Assembly (NCBI GenBank): GCA_026552835.1
Contig: JAPMTY010000015.1
Location: 1 to 11,490, forward strand
Length of the DNA: 11,490 nucleotides
Reading direction: 5' to 3'
From: Candidatus Methanoperedens sp.
Lineage (GTDB): Archaea > Halobacteriota > Methanosarcinia > Methanosarcinales > Methanoperedenaceae
The translations under genes and the position numbers were made by a program. Under the pieces are notes generated by a model. The model made no database searches. It had not been told where the DNA came from and saw nothing but the letters and a program-made list of their open reading frames with translations. Below, piece after piece: positions 1-9,003 of this stretch; the first letter of the stretch is position 1; each line of letters starts with the position of its first letter.

Positions 1-235
1 CCGGATGCTCGATGTCCATTGTCTGGAGAATGGTCGCACCATCATTTGTGATTATGATATCCCCCACCGCGTCCACGAGCATTTTATCCATACCCTGTGG
101 TCCCAGGGTCGTCCTGACCGCCCCTGCTACTGCCCTGGCAGCCATGATATTGTTATGCTGCGCGTCTCTTCCTTTTGTTCTTTGACTGCCTTCTCTTAGA
201 ATATAGATTTGCTGTCCTGCTAATTGTCCTGCCAT
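1..235 (-). CDS. Thermosome (group II chaperonin) subunit, N-terminal part, cut by the window edge
   Basis: Reading the minus strand from the ATG at 235-233 gives an open frame of 78 codons to the window edge, starting [19 protein letters not shown]. It contains the group II chaperonin equatorial-domain signatures [12 protein letters not shown] (about residues 44-55) and [13 protein letters not shown] (about 60-72), which bind ATP phosphates and Mg in this family. Thermosomes are cytosolic double-ring ATP-dependent folding chaperones; full-length subunits are about 540-550 residues, so roughly 15% is present. The stretch GAGGTTAG lies just upstream of the ATG and may serve as a ribosome binding site. 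The promoter is unclear: a weak A/T box (CATTTTAAGC on the minus strand, about 302-311) would give a leader of about 45 bases. The family call is very firm; which paralogue (alpha, beta, gamma) cannot be told from this end. Confidence 0.95.
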   Translation of the reverse strand, partial: MAGQLAGQQIYILREGSQRTKGRDAQHNNIMAARAVAGAVRTTLGPQGMDKMLVDAVGDIIITNDGATILQTMDIEHP

Positions 236-558
236 AACTAACCTCTTTTTCGATTGGTCTTCAAACTTCGTGCAGAAGCATGAAAATCGCAAAATCCTGG
301 ATGCTTAAAATGGATTCGAGCCCGGGCGGGAACGATTCCATAGTTCCGCACATGGCATTACCCATGATTGGTATTTCTATAACATTCTAAACTTACGAGA
401 TTACCACGCAGGTTTAGATAATGATTACCCGGTTTACTCTCCATTTATAGGTATAACATTAATGGCATTTATAAATTTGGGTCATCAGAACTGATGCTCC
501 TAATATAAACTATTTGGATATGGCAAAGCTTGAGACTAAACTGGCTCTCAGACCCACA
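236..558. other. Gene-free spacer upstream of the thermosome gene
   Basis: I see no convincing coding region here. It is A/T-rich apart from the block around 318-335. A palindromic TATA-like box lies at about 466-475 (TTTATAAATT) and an inverted repeat ATCAG-AA-CTGAT at about 484-495, either of which could belong to a promoter, but no gene begins at a fitting distance. The plus-strand reading frame that begins in this region and runs into 559-699 is of low complexity and lies opposite a better-supported broken gene. Confidence 0.5.
316..352. repeat. GC-rich palindrome and adjacent hairpin upstream of the thermosome gene
   Basis: A perfect 8-bp palindrome GCCCGGGC lies at 320-327. Directly beside it, GGAAC and GTTCC at about 330-351 can pair as a 5-bp stem with a nine-base loop. 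This is a G/C island within an A/T-rich spacer, 80-115 bases upstream of the thermosome start. It could be an operator for a heat-shock-type regulator or structure in the thermosome leader. No known regulator site is recognised, so this is only an observation. Confidence 0.3.
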
Positions 559-763
559 TCATTTCTTCTTGGGAGGTTCTTTCCGTATTTCTTAGATTTT
601 AGATTTCAGTTCCAGGACTTTTTTTTTCTAGTTTTTCCACTCGCTCTGTTAAAAAAGCCTGCTTTTGCTCTATACGTTCATCAAAGTGCCTTTGGATGAT
701 ATTATTAATTCTGCCCATTCCCATATCAATAGATGGTTAGTATCTATCAAATACCTTGGCCAT
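559..763 (-). pseudogene. Decayed small coiled-coil protein gene
   Basis: On the minus strand an ATG at 763 opens MAKVFDRY, then a TAA, then PSIDMGMGRINN and onward to a run of nine A at 619-627. Staying in frame soon gives a stop. Dropping one base at the A-run continues as KKVLELKSKI, then TAA, then EIRKEPPKKK and TGA at 561-559. In the repaired frame, hydrophobic residues from LTERVEKL onward fall at spacings 4,3,4,3,4,3 (L, V, L, V, L, I, then I after the second TAA), which is a perfect coiled-coil heptad that continues through both the frameshift and the stop. That is hard to explain unless this was one protein of about 67 residues. A shorter intact reading from the ATG at 724 gives a 41-residue product. 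Sequencing error in the homopolymer could explain the shift, but not the stop codons. The function is not recognised. Confidence 0.5.
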
Positions 764-833
764 TATAGAGTATTAACATGTGATCTTGGGCGCATGAGTT
801 ATCCCTGCACCGCTGCACCGTGCCAAGCACAAA

Positions 834-881
834 AGTATATTTAATCCATACAATCTAATATTTAAGGAGGTTAGATGTATG
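834..881 (+). promoter_or_regulatory. TATA-like box, strong Shine-Dalgarno and two start codons with no matching gene
   Basis: A TATA-like stretch (AGTATATTTAA, about 834-844) is followed by GGAGGT at 866-871 and ATG codons at 875 and 879. The spacer from GGAGGT is 3 bases to the first ATG and 7 to the second. The first ATG opens only a 14-codon reading (MYGHILDSAIKFIL, ending at 919). The second opens a frame of 171 codons, which is antisense to mfnE over nearly its whole length and so probably not real. The arrangement looks like the surviving 5' end of a truncated gene, or a leader peptide. Confidence 0.35.
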
Positions 882-908
882 GACATATTCTGGACAGTGC
901 TATTAAAT

Positions 909-1508
909 TTATCCTTTAATGAGCGTCCCTATTACATAACTTTTAAGTGCGGTTTTCAATTTTCCCGGACAATTGCCATTTATTATCTCGCAATCCATTT
1001 TATTTTCCATGAGAAAATGCGGAAGATAAGCGTCCACGCATGTCTCTTTCCCCACCAGCTCCGACGCTTCAAGTTCCTTTTTGAGTGCCCCGTCCAGGTA
1101 TATTCCATCCACATCAGTGGCTTTTATGAACCTGGCCCCAAGCTTTTGCGCGACCCATGCGGCAATTGTGTCCGAGGTCACGTCCCAGGTATGGGGGAGT
1201 TCATCTTTCGTTTTCAGGAGATTATACGGAAGAAGAATATATGCACCTTTTTCATGGATATTAAGGTTGTCAATGAGTTTCGCTTCATTCCCATTGCCCA
1301 GGTAATAGCCATATTGTTCCATCGCAAGAACAGCCATCCAGTGGGCTGCTTCCTCAGTGGCGTTGATTTTCCGCACGGTATCTGCAAAGATTGAGCCGCC
1401 GGGCACTATCAGGATTGTCTCGTCTTCGGAATTTGAATATTCAATTATCTCCCTGACAAGCTCCCTTCCTCTCTGAATCAGGCTCCCGCCAATCTTTATG
1501 ACTATCAT
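909..1508 (-). CDS. mfnE: [5-(aminomethyl)furan-3-yl]methyl phosphate kinase (methanofuran biosynthesis)
   Basis: This is a 199-residue member of the amino-acid kinase superfamily. Visible motifs are the phosphate-binding KIGGSL (5-10), VPGGSIFADTVRKI (35-48), HTWDVTSDTIAAW (106-118) and KATDVDGIY (129-137). The length and the H-W-x-x-TSD and ATDVDGIY blocks resemble MfnE of Methanocaldococcus jannaschii, as I recall it, more than UMP or glutamate kinases. MfnE phosphorylates the aminomethylfuran methyl phosphate to the diphosphate, which is later condensed with tyramine-glutamate units to make methanofuran, the first C1 carrier of methanogenesis. I place the start at 1508 (MIVIKIGG) instead of the ATG at 1562: family members begin right at the KIGGSL strand, and a TATA-like box at 1531-1538 lies about 26 bases upstream, implying a leaderless message. 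It diverges from mtnA. Confidence 0.82.
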   Translation of the reverse strand: MIVIKIGGSLIQRGRELVREIIEYSNSEDETILIVPGGSIFADTVRKINATEEAAHWMAVLAMEQYGYYLGNGNEAKLIDNLNIHEKGAYILLPYNLLKTKDELPHTWDVTSDTIAAWVAQKLGARFIKATDVDGIYLDGALKKELEASELVGKETCVDAYLPHFLMENKMDCEIINGNCPGKLKTALKSYVIGTLIKG

Positions 1509-1530
1509 GCTTTTTACATAAACTGCAGGA

Positions 1531-1538
1531 TTTAAATA
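1531..1538. promoter_or_regulatory. Single palindromic TATA box shared by divergent mfnE and mtnA
   Basis: TTTAAATA (core TTTAAA is self-complementary) is the only good TATA-like box in the 54-base spacer. Its centre lies about 26 bases from the mfnE ATG at 1508 and about 29 bases from the mtnA ATG at 1563, the usual archaeal distance from box to transcription start. Both transcripts would be leaderless. GCAGGA on the 5' side of the plus strand makes a fair BRE for mtnA; the mfnE side is less purine-rich. Confidence 0.6.
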
Positions 1539-1562
1539 TGTATGGCATGATATAGCCAGCAA

Positions 1563-2588
1563 ATGAGAACCATAGACTGGGATTATGAAAAGAACAACAT
1601 TATCATGATCGACCAGACCCTTTTGCCTGCGGAATACAGGATTATAGAATGCAGTACAATAGATTCTTTATGCGAAGCCATAATCTCCCTGAGGGTGCGG
1701 GGCGCTCCTGCCCTTGGCGCTGCCGGAGGTTTTGGCGTAGCGCTTTCTGCATTCAGAAGTAATGCCTCTTCTCTTGACGTTTTAATTAAAAATATCGAAA
1801 ACGCAGGTAAAACCCTGATTGCCACAAGACCCACGGCAGTAAACCTTTCATGGGGCGTGAAACGTGTTATCAGGGCTGTGGAAGATGCCAGGAACATCAA
1901 GGAAGCAAAGATGTTCGCTCTTGACGAGGCAAAAGCAATCGCGGATGAGGATGTAAAGAAGAATATGCAGCTTGGCGAATATGGTGCGTCTTTGCTGGAT
2001 GATGGGGATACCGTGATGACGCATTGCAATGCCGGAAGGCTTGCCTGTGTGGATTGGGGAACGGCTCTCGGGGTTATCCGCTCAGCCCGCGCCGATGGAA
2101 AAGACATAAAGGTAATCTCATGCGAGACCCGCCCGTTAAACCAGGGAAGCAGGCTGACTACATGGGAACTCATGGAAGATAAGATTCCCGTAACGCTAAT
2201 CACTGACAGCATGTCGGGTCATGTGATGAGAAGAGGAATGGTGGATAAGGTCATTGTGGGAGCAGACAGGATAACCCAGGATGCAGTATTCAATAAAATC
2301 GGGACTTATACCCATTCGGTTATTGCAAATGAGCACGGGATACCGTTCTATGTGGCTGCGCCAGTATCGACATTTGACTTTGAGAGGCTTGAAGATGAGG
2401 TCGAGATAGAAATCAGGAAACCGCAAGAGTTGAGGTTTTTCGGAGACAGGCAGATAGCGCCACTTGAAGTGGATGTGTATAATCCAGCTTTTGATGCTAC
2501 ACCGATGGAGAATGTGACCGGCATAATAACGGAAAATGGTATATTCTATCCACCGTTCCTAATTGATGAAGTTAAAATAAGGGTTTAA
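1563..2588 (+). CDS. mtnA: S-methyl-5-thioribose-1-phosphate isomerase
   Basis: The 341-residue protein belongs to the MtnA/eIF2B-alpha-like isomerase family. It carries MIDQTLLP (15-22), RVRGAPALG (44-52), MTHCNAGRLAC (152-161), SCETRPLNQGSRLTTWEL (186-203), VGADRI (232-237) and NKIGTYTHS (244-252), then FYVAAPVSTFD (262-272). Cys155 and Asp235 match the catalytic cysteine and aspartate described for bacterial MtnA. It interconverts methylthioribose 1-phosphate and methylthioribulose 1-phosphate in methionine salvage. In methanogens lacking the rest of that pathway, the same enzyme is thought to feed methylthio-sugars into 6-deoxy-5-ketofructose phosphate formation for aromatic amino acids. 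CNAGRLAC differs slightly from the usual CNAGALAT. The related ribose-1,5-bisphosphate isomerases are the alternative, but the MIDQTLLP start and overall motif set favour MtnA. The length is normal. Confidence 0.9.
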   Translation: MRTIDWDYEKNNIIMIDQTLLPAEYRIIECSTIDSLCEAIISLRVRGAPALGAAGGFGVALSAFRSNASSLDVLIKNIENAGKTLIATRPTAVNLSWGVKRVIRAVEDARNIKEAKMFALDEAKAIADEDVKKNMQLGEYGASLLDDGDTVMTHCNAGRLACVDWGTALGVIRSARADGKDIKVISCETRPLNQGSRLTTWELMEDKIPVTLITDSMSGHVMRRGMVDKVIVGADRITQDAVFNKIGTYTHSVIANEHGIPFYVAAPVSTFDFERLEDEVEIEIRKPQELRFFGDRQIAPLEVDVYNPAFDATPMENVTGIITENGIFYPPFLIDEVKIRV

Positions 2589-2645
2589 TATTTTATTTTA
2601 ATTTTAGTATATATACTATTTTTATTTTACTCTATTATTTTTGAT
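2589..2645 (+). terminator. T-rich archaeal-type terminator after mtnA
   Basis: Directly after the mtnA stop there are about 55 bases with repeated T-tracts (TTTTATTTTAATTTT, ATTTTTATTTT, TATTATTTTTG). Archaeal RNA polymerase terminates at such oligo-T runs. The tract also holds a perfect 12-bp palindrome AGTATATATACT (2606-2617), which could be a weak hairpin or a binding site for the next gene. Confidence 0.5.
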
Positions 2646-2698
2646 TCAGCTCCGATATGATTAAATACGCGGGAAGTTAATTGTTATTCAGGGGTAAT

Positions 2699-3064
2699 AT
2701 GAATCGGGGAAAGATGTCGGAAATATACAATAGCATCCTTCTGGATTTGAAACAGGTAGAGGGAGTAAAAAGGCTGGCGCTTGCAGGACGGGATGGATTC
2801 CTCATCGGCGAACAAACAAATGAAGATATGGAGTTGTTTACTCTCATGTCTGCAACCATGTTAAGGGCTGCCGAAAAGTTAACAAACAGTCTTGAGAAAG
2901 TAAGCCCTGATCGTGTGGTCGTGGATTATGAAGGGGGAAAACTCATAACCGCCGCTGTCGGCCAAAAAGCGCTGATTTCTGTGTTGACAACAAAAGATGC
3001 GAGTATCGAACCTATCATTAATGAACTTGAGAGAACGGCCAGCAGGATAAAAGAGATACTTTAA
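2699..3064 (+). CDS. Roadblock/LC7 domain protein
   Basis: The protein has 121 residues from the chosen start and is a single-domain member of the Roadblock/LC7 (MglB-like) superfamily. It shows the alpha/beta pattern of that fold: helix IYNSILLDLKQV, strands RLALAGRDGFLIGEQ (26-39) with the typical G-x-DG-FLIG turn, the long helix ELFTLMSATMLRAAEKLTNSLEK (45-67), then strands VVVDYEGGKLITAAVG and ALISVLTT and a final helix. Such proteins dimerise and often regulate small GTPases or scaffold polarity and motility complexes; the partner here is unknown. I chose ATG 2699 because GGGG at 2691-2694 precedes it closely and a TATA-like GATTAAATAC (about 2659-2668) lies upstream. ATG 2714 (MSEIYNS) is a good alternative and TTG 2681 is less likely. 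The next gene encodes a GTPase, but of the TRAFAC YchF-like class and not a Ras/MglA type. Confidence 0.82.
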   Translation: MNRGKMSEIYNSILLDLKQVEGVKRLALAGRDGFLIGEQTNEDMELFTLMSATMLRAAEKLTNSLEKVSPDRVVVDYEGGKLITAAVGQKALISVLTTKDASIEPIINELERTASRIKEIL

Positions 3065-3137
3065 TAAAATATGTATATTCCGGATTCCACAGTGGCCATG
3101 AGATAAAAGTTAAGTCCAGAAGATATGTATTAAGAGC

Positions 3138-4310
3138 ATGTCTGTTTCAATAGCTCTTGCAGGAAAACCAAATTCCGGGAAATCAACATTTTTCAAAGCA
3201 GTGACTCTTGCAAATGTTGAGATTGCAAATTATCCTTTTACCACTATCGACGCCAACCACGGCGTTGCGTATGTGCGGGCAACCTGCCCGTGCAGGGAAT
3301 TAAAACTCGATTGCGGGAATTGCAGGGATGGCGTCCGTTTTGTGCCGATAGAAATGATAGATGTCGCGGGACTTGTCCCGGATGCCCATAAGGGGCGCGG
3401 GCTTGGCAATGAATTTCTTGACAATCTGAGGCAGGCAAAGGCGATTATTCATGTCATAGACGCATCGGGCGGAACGGATATTGAAGGAAACCCTGTGCCT
3501 GTTGGTTCACATGACCCGCTTGGCGATATAGAATTCCTTGAGCATGAAATTACTATGTGGATGTTCGGGATTTTAAAGCGCAACTGGGAAAGACTCTCAC
3601 GCAAGGTTCAGGCTGAAGGGTTGAAATTGGAGGAGACAATCGCAGGGCAGCTTGAGGGAGCGGGCATCACTGACGGTCATGTGAAAACGATACTGACCAG
3701 ACTGAAACTCCCGCGCGATAAACCCCAGATGTGGACTGACGAACAGATTATCGAGCTTTCAGACATGTTAAGGGCTGAAAGTAAACCCCTGATAATCGCT
3801 GCAAATAAAATTGATGCTGCATCACAGGAGAATATTGAGAAGCTTGTGAAGGCCGGCGCGATACCAGTGAGCGCGGCCGCGGAAGTGGCGCTTCGTATGG
3901 CTGATAAAGGAGGGGCGATAAAATACATACCGGGTGATGCAGATTTTGTTGAATCACCGAACCTGACTGATGCCCAGAAAGAGGGTCTCCAGAAAATACG
4001 ACTTCTTATGAAGAAAAATAACGGTACAGGCATCCAGAAATGTATTAATGAAACGGTATTCAAGCTCCTTGACCTTGTAGTGGTTTATCCTGTTGAGGAT
4101 GAGAACAGGTTCACTGATAAGATGGGAAAGATTCTCCCTGATGCATTTCTCCTGAAGAAAGGAAGCACGCCGAAAGACCTTGCCTTTATGGTTCACACAG
4201 ATATCGGGAAAGGATTCCTCTATGCTGTGGATGCGCGTACCAAGATGAGGCTGGGGGATAAGTACGAGTTGAAGAACGGGGATATTGTGAAGATTGTGGC
4301 TGTGAAGTAA
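3138..4310 (+). CDS. YchF/OBG-family GTP-binding protein with C-terminal TGS domain
   Basis: This 390-residue GTPase has G1 GKPNSGKS (9-16), G3 DVAGL (75-79), G4 NKID (223-226) and a G5-like SAAAE (245-249). A TGS domain occupies about 310-390 (VVYPVED...KGSTPKDLAFMVHTDIGKGFLYAVDA). G4 is a standard NKxD, which predicts GTP specificity; bacterial YchF instead has an altered G4 and prefers ATP. Between switch I and G3 there is a four-cysteine element, C50-x-C52-x6-C59-x2-C62, which could bind a metal; as far as I recall similar cysteines occur in archaeal relatives of this subfamily. OBG/TGS proteins act on ribosomes or translation stress, but the exact role of the archaeal group is not settled. 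The gene has its own spacer of 73 bases after the Roadblock gene, with a weak TATA-like GATAAAAGTT about 30 bases upstream of the ATG. Confidence 0.88.
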   Translation: MSVSIALAGKPNSGKSTFFKAVTLANVEIANYPFTTIDANHGVAYVRATCPCRELKLDCGNCRDGVRFVPIEMIDVAGLVPDAHKGRGLGNEFLDNLRQAKAIIHVIDASGGTDIEGNPVPVGSHDPLGDIEFLEHEITMWMFGILKRNWERLSRKVQAEGLKLEETIAGQLEGAGITDGHVKTILTRLKLPRDKPQMWTDEQIIELSDMLRAESKPLIIAANKIDAASQENIEKLVKAGAIPVSAAAEVALRMADKGGAIKYIPGDADFVESPNLTDAQKEGLQKIRLLMKKNNGTGIQKCINETVFKLLDLVVVYPVEDENRFTDKMGKILPDAFLLKKGSTPKDLAFMVHTDIGKGFLYAVDARTKMRLGDKYELKNGDIVKIVAVK

Positions 4311-4369
4311 AAAAGCAGGCAGATTTTGCCTAAAGATTTAAATCGTATCAACGCAATTCATAATATTAC

Positions 4370-4690
4370 ATGGCAAAAACGAATGACAAGTATCTCTATT
4401 CTGAGACAGCAGCCGTGCAGGACCTTTACACCCGGAGGATAATACAATTATCTCCTTCAGTGAAACTCGTTTTCAAAGTGCTTGAATACAGGGGGCTCAT
4501 GACTCAAAAAGAACTCGTTGCAGAAAGTTACCTTCCCCCGCGCACGGTGCGATATGCGCTCACAAGGTTAAAAAAAGAAGGCATACTTGAAGAGCGTCTC
4601 TATTATAAGGATGCGCGCCAGTGCCTCTATGGTGTGAAAAGCCCCCAGCAGGATGAGTTATTATCAAATTTCGCATGCGGAATAGTATAG
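4370..4690 (+). CDS. Winged-helix DNA-binding protein (MarR/TrmB-like), putative regulator
   Basis: This 106-residue protein is dominated by a winged helix-turn-helix: helix SPSVKLVFKVLEYRG (28-42), MTQKELVAESY (44-54), recognition helix PPRTVRYALTRLKKEGIL (56-73) and a wing LEERLYYKDARQCLYGVK (73-90). The order matches MarR/TrmB-type archaeal regulators, without an effector domain, so it probably works as a dimer. The N-terminal 25 residues are polar and may be an arm. A palindromic TATA-like GATTTAAATC at 4335-4344 lies about 30 bases before the ATG, so the message is probably leaderless. It is followed 30 bases later by an M50 peptidase gene that has its own TATA-like box. The target is unknown; the DNA-binding fold is likely. 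Confidence 0.78.
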   Translation: MAKTNDKYLYSETAAVQDLYTRRIIQLSPSVKLVFKVLEYRGLMTQKELVAESYLPPRTVRYALTRLKKEGILEERLYYKDARQCLYGVKSPQQDELLSNFACGIV

Positions 4691-4720
4691 TTTATATTTG
4701 TTAAAATTAACTTTGAGCGC

Positions 4721-5311
4721 ATGGACAGAGCCGGTTTCAGGGAGATAATACATCTTGTAGCATCTTTACTTGTTCTGACTATCGCATTTTCATATCCCAG
4801 TACCGGCATGGAAGCGCTTGCGATAGCCGCAATTGGAGTGGGTTCGGGGTTCCTTCTGCATGAACTTGCACATAAATTCACGGCCCAGAGATACGGATAT
4901 GTGGCAGATTACGAGGCAAGTCCAATGGGGCTTCTCATGGCAATCGGTCTTTCAGTTCTAACACAAGGAAGTTTTGTATTCGCAGCCCCGGGTGCGGTCA
5001 TGATACGCGGCAAATGGACTCACCCTGAAGACATATACAGCGAGCCGGCAAAGGAGTTCGCATATATATCTGTTTCCGGGGCGGTCGTCAACCTGACGCT
5101 TGCAGTATTGTTTTATACGGGTTCGCTCTTCGTAGCTCAATCAGGTTTAGCGTATGCGGTTCTGACTAAAAGTGCATTTATCAATGTTTTTCTTGCAGGA
5201 TTCAACATGATACCTTTTGGGCCGCTTGACGGTGCCAAAGTATGGCGCTATAACCCGGTATTATGGGGACTCGTAGGGATTCCTGCGATAATCCTCTTTT
5301 TTATTATATGA
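4721..5311 (+). CDS. M50 (site-2 protease-like) integral membrane metalloprotease
   Basis: The protein has 196 residues and about five hydrophobic segments. The zinc-binding HELAH lies at 47-51 (H47, E48, H51) inside the second membrane segment, and a conserved second motif, FNMIPFGPLDGAKV (161-174), supplies the third ligand, Asp170. These are the two hallmarks of M50/site-2 proteases, which cut transmembrane segments of substrates. It is a minimal archaeal version with no PDZ or CBS domain. Histidine H61-less GYVADYEASPMG follows the active site and resembles the usual cytosolic loop. Membrane proteases of this group often release membrane-tethered regulators; the upstream winged-helix protein has no membrane segment, so it is not an obvious substrate. 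The TATA-like box TTTATATTT at 4691-4699 is 26 bases before the ATG, implying a leaderless message independent of the upstream gene. Confidence 0.88.
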   Translation: MDRAGFREIIHLVASLLVLTIAFSYPSTGMEALAIAAIGVGSGFLLHELAHKFTAQRYGYVADYEASPMGLLMAIGLSVLTQGSFVFAAPGAVMIRGKWTHPEDIYSEPAKEFAYISVSGAVVNLTLAVLFYTGSLFVAQSGLAYAVLTKSAFINVFLAGFNMIPFGPLDGAKVWRYNPVLWGLVGIPAIILFFII

Positions 5312-5316
5312 TACGC

Positions 5317-5505
5317 TTACTCAACTTTCTTGAATTTATCCTTGGACACGCCGCACCAGGGGCAAACCCACCCATCAGGAATATCCTCAAAAGCCGTTCC
5401 GGGTTCGATACCGCCGTCAGGGTCTCCCACTGCAGGGTCGTAAACATAGTCGCAAAGAGTACATTTCCATTTATCCATACTATAGTCATGTTTTTTACAA
5501 AACAT
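5317..5505 (-). CDS. Rubredoxin
   Basis: This is a small one-iron electron carrier of 62 residues. The two cysteine pairs C15-x2-C18 ([12 protein letters not shown]) and C48-x2-C51 ([13 protein letters not shown]) give the Fe(SCys)4 site, and the segment [20 protein letters not shown] is classic rubredoxin. I give the start at 5505, but the family usually begins a few residues before W-x-C, so the ATG at 5478 (MDKWKC) is an equally reasonable start and would remove a ten-residue extension that carries an extra cysteine. Neither start has a clear Shine-Dalgarno. It converges with the M50 gene (5 bases between the stops) and diverges from mer across a shared TATA-like box. Rubredoxins in methanogens supply electrons to oxygen- and peroxide-detoxifying enzymes; no such partner lies beside it here. 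Confidence 0.93.
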   Translation of the reverse strand: MFCKKHDYSMDKWKCTLCDYVYDPAVGDPDGGIEPGTAFEDIPDGWVCPWCGVSKDKFKKVE

Positions 5506-5542
5506 AACCGTATCGCTTAAAAAAGCCGAATAAAACCAATAT

Positions 5543-5555
5543 GCTTTTAAATAAA
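5543..5555. promoter_or_regulatory. TATA-like box between divergent rubredoxin and mer genes
   Basis: GCTTTTAAATAAA reads as a TATA-like box in both directions (TTTATTTAAAAGC on the minus strand). For mer it predicts a start near 5575 and a leader of about 15 bases that carries AGGAGGA (5579-5585), five bases from the ATG. For rubredoxin it predicts a start near 5524. No second box is evident for either gene. Confidence 0.5.
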
Positions 5556-5574
5556 GAAAGACGAATGACCTTAA

Positions 5575-6570
<996 letters not shown>

Positions 6571-6571
6571 A

Positions 6572-8429
<1,858 letters not shown>

Positions 8430-8474
8430 AAGCTCTCACATTTTCAGTGCAATATATGATGTGTTGAAAAAGAC

Positions 8475-8517
8475 CATAATTCTTATAACCGTGTACGCAC
8501 AATAAAATAATGGGAGT
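8475..8517 (+). promoter_or_regulatory. Promoter and ribosome binding site of the SnoaL-like gene
   Basis: TTCTTATAACC (about 8478-8488) is a TATA-like box that predicts transcription from about 8508. GGGAG at about 8512-8516, ten bases before the ATG at 8527, can pair with 16S rRNA. The gene therefore appears to be a unit separate from the mer operon. Confidence 0.4.
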
Positions 8518-8526
8518 GCATAAATT

Positions 8527-8961
8527 ATGGTACAACAAGATAACCTGAAACTGATGAAAACGTTAGATGACGCGTGGAATTCCCAGGACTGGGAGACGTT
8601 TGGCAAACGTCATGCTGAGAATGTAGCCGTGTACTGGCCGGGTCAACCGGAGCCAACAAGAGGACGTAAATCGCATTACAATGAAGCTGTGGAATTTTTC
8701 AAAGTGTTTCCTGATAACCATGTCGGAAACGATCCGTATAAGATTCTTTTCGGTCAGGGCGACTACACCTGTTCAGTAGCCGAATTTACAGGCACGATGA
8801 AAGGTCCAATGAAGGGTCCCGGCGGCAAAACGATTCCACCCACGAACAAAAAATTCCGTGTAGAGTTTTGCACGGTCGCCCACTGGAAGAATGGGGAAAT
8901 TCTAGAGGAGAGGCTCTTCTACGATCTGGGAGAAGTGATGAGGCAGATTGGACTGGGCTAA
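8527..8961 (+). CDS. SnoaL-like / ester-cyclase family protein (NTF2 fold)
   Basis: This protein has 144 residues with the layout of SnoaL-like NTF2-fold proteins: an N-terminal helix LKLMKTLDDAWNSQDWETFGKRHAENVAVYWPG (8-40), the segment TRGRKSHYNEAVEFFKVFPDNHV (44-66) with the usual G-x-x-x-x-x-x-x-x-x-x-x-FPD-x-H pattern, then a curved sheet ending FCTVAHWKNGEILEERLFYDLGEVMRQIG. Members include polyketide cyclases but most archaeal and bacterial homologues have no proven reaction; the cone-shaped pocket could bind a small hydrophobic molecule. No polyketide genes are present, so cyclase activity is not claimed. It stands alone between nadM (97-base spacer) and a PrsW-like gene (111-base spacer). 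Confidence 0.75.
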   Translation: MVQQDNLKLMKTLDDAWNSQDWETFGKRHAENVAVYWPGQPEPTRGRKSHYNEAVEFFKVFPDNHVGNDPYKILFGQGDYTCSVAEFTGTMKGPMKGPGGKTIPPTNKKFRVEFCTVAHWKNGEILEERLFYDLGEVMRQIGLG

Positions 8962-9003
8962 TTACGACGTTCACAGGTTAATAAAAATACAAAGTAAATA
9001 CCT

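Noticed and set aside
312..330. tRNA T-arm-like sequence (GGATTCGAGCC and its complement GGCTCGAATCC)
   Set aside because: The flanking bases do not pair as a T-stem in either orientation and no acceptor, D or anticodon arm is found nearby.
514..699. 61-codon plus-strand frame rich in Phe and Leu
   Set aside because: It is opposite the broken coiled-coil gene; its Phe/Leu content comes from the complementary A/T runs.
879..1394. 171-codon plus-strand reading frame
   Set aside because: It lies almost wholly antisense to mfnE, whose motifs are clear, and its translation resembles no protein. Only its start signals are of interest.
1583..2212. 209-codon minus-strand frame opposite mtnA
   Set aside because: It is serine- and alanine-rich shadow translation of the conserved MtnA codons, with no start signals.
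4317..4331. Hairpin AGGCA-GATTT-TGCCT after the GTPase gene
   Set aside because: The stem is only 5 bp, no T-run follows, and it overlaps the region leading to the next promoter, so calling it a terminator is not supported.
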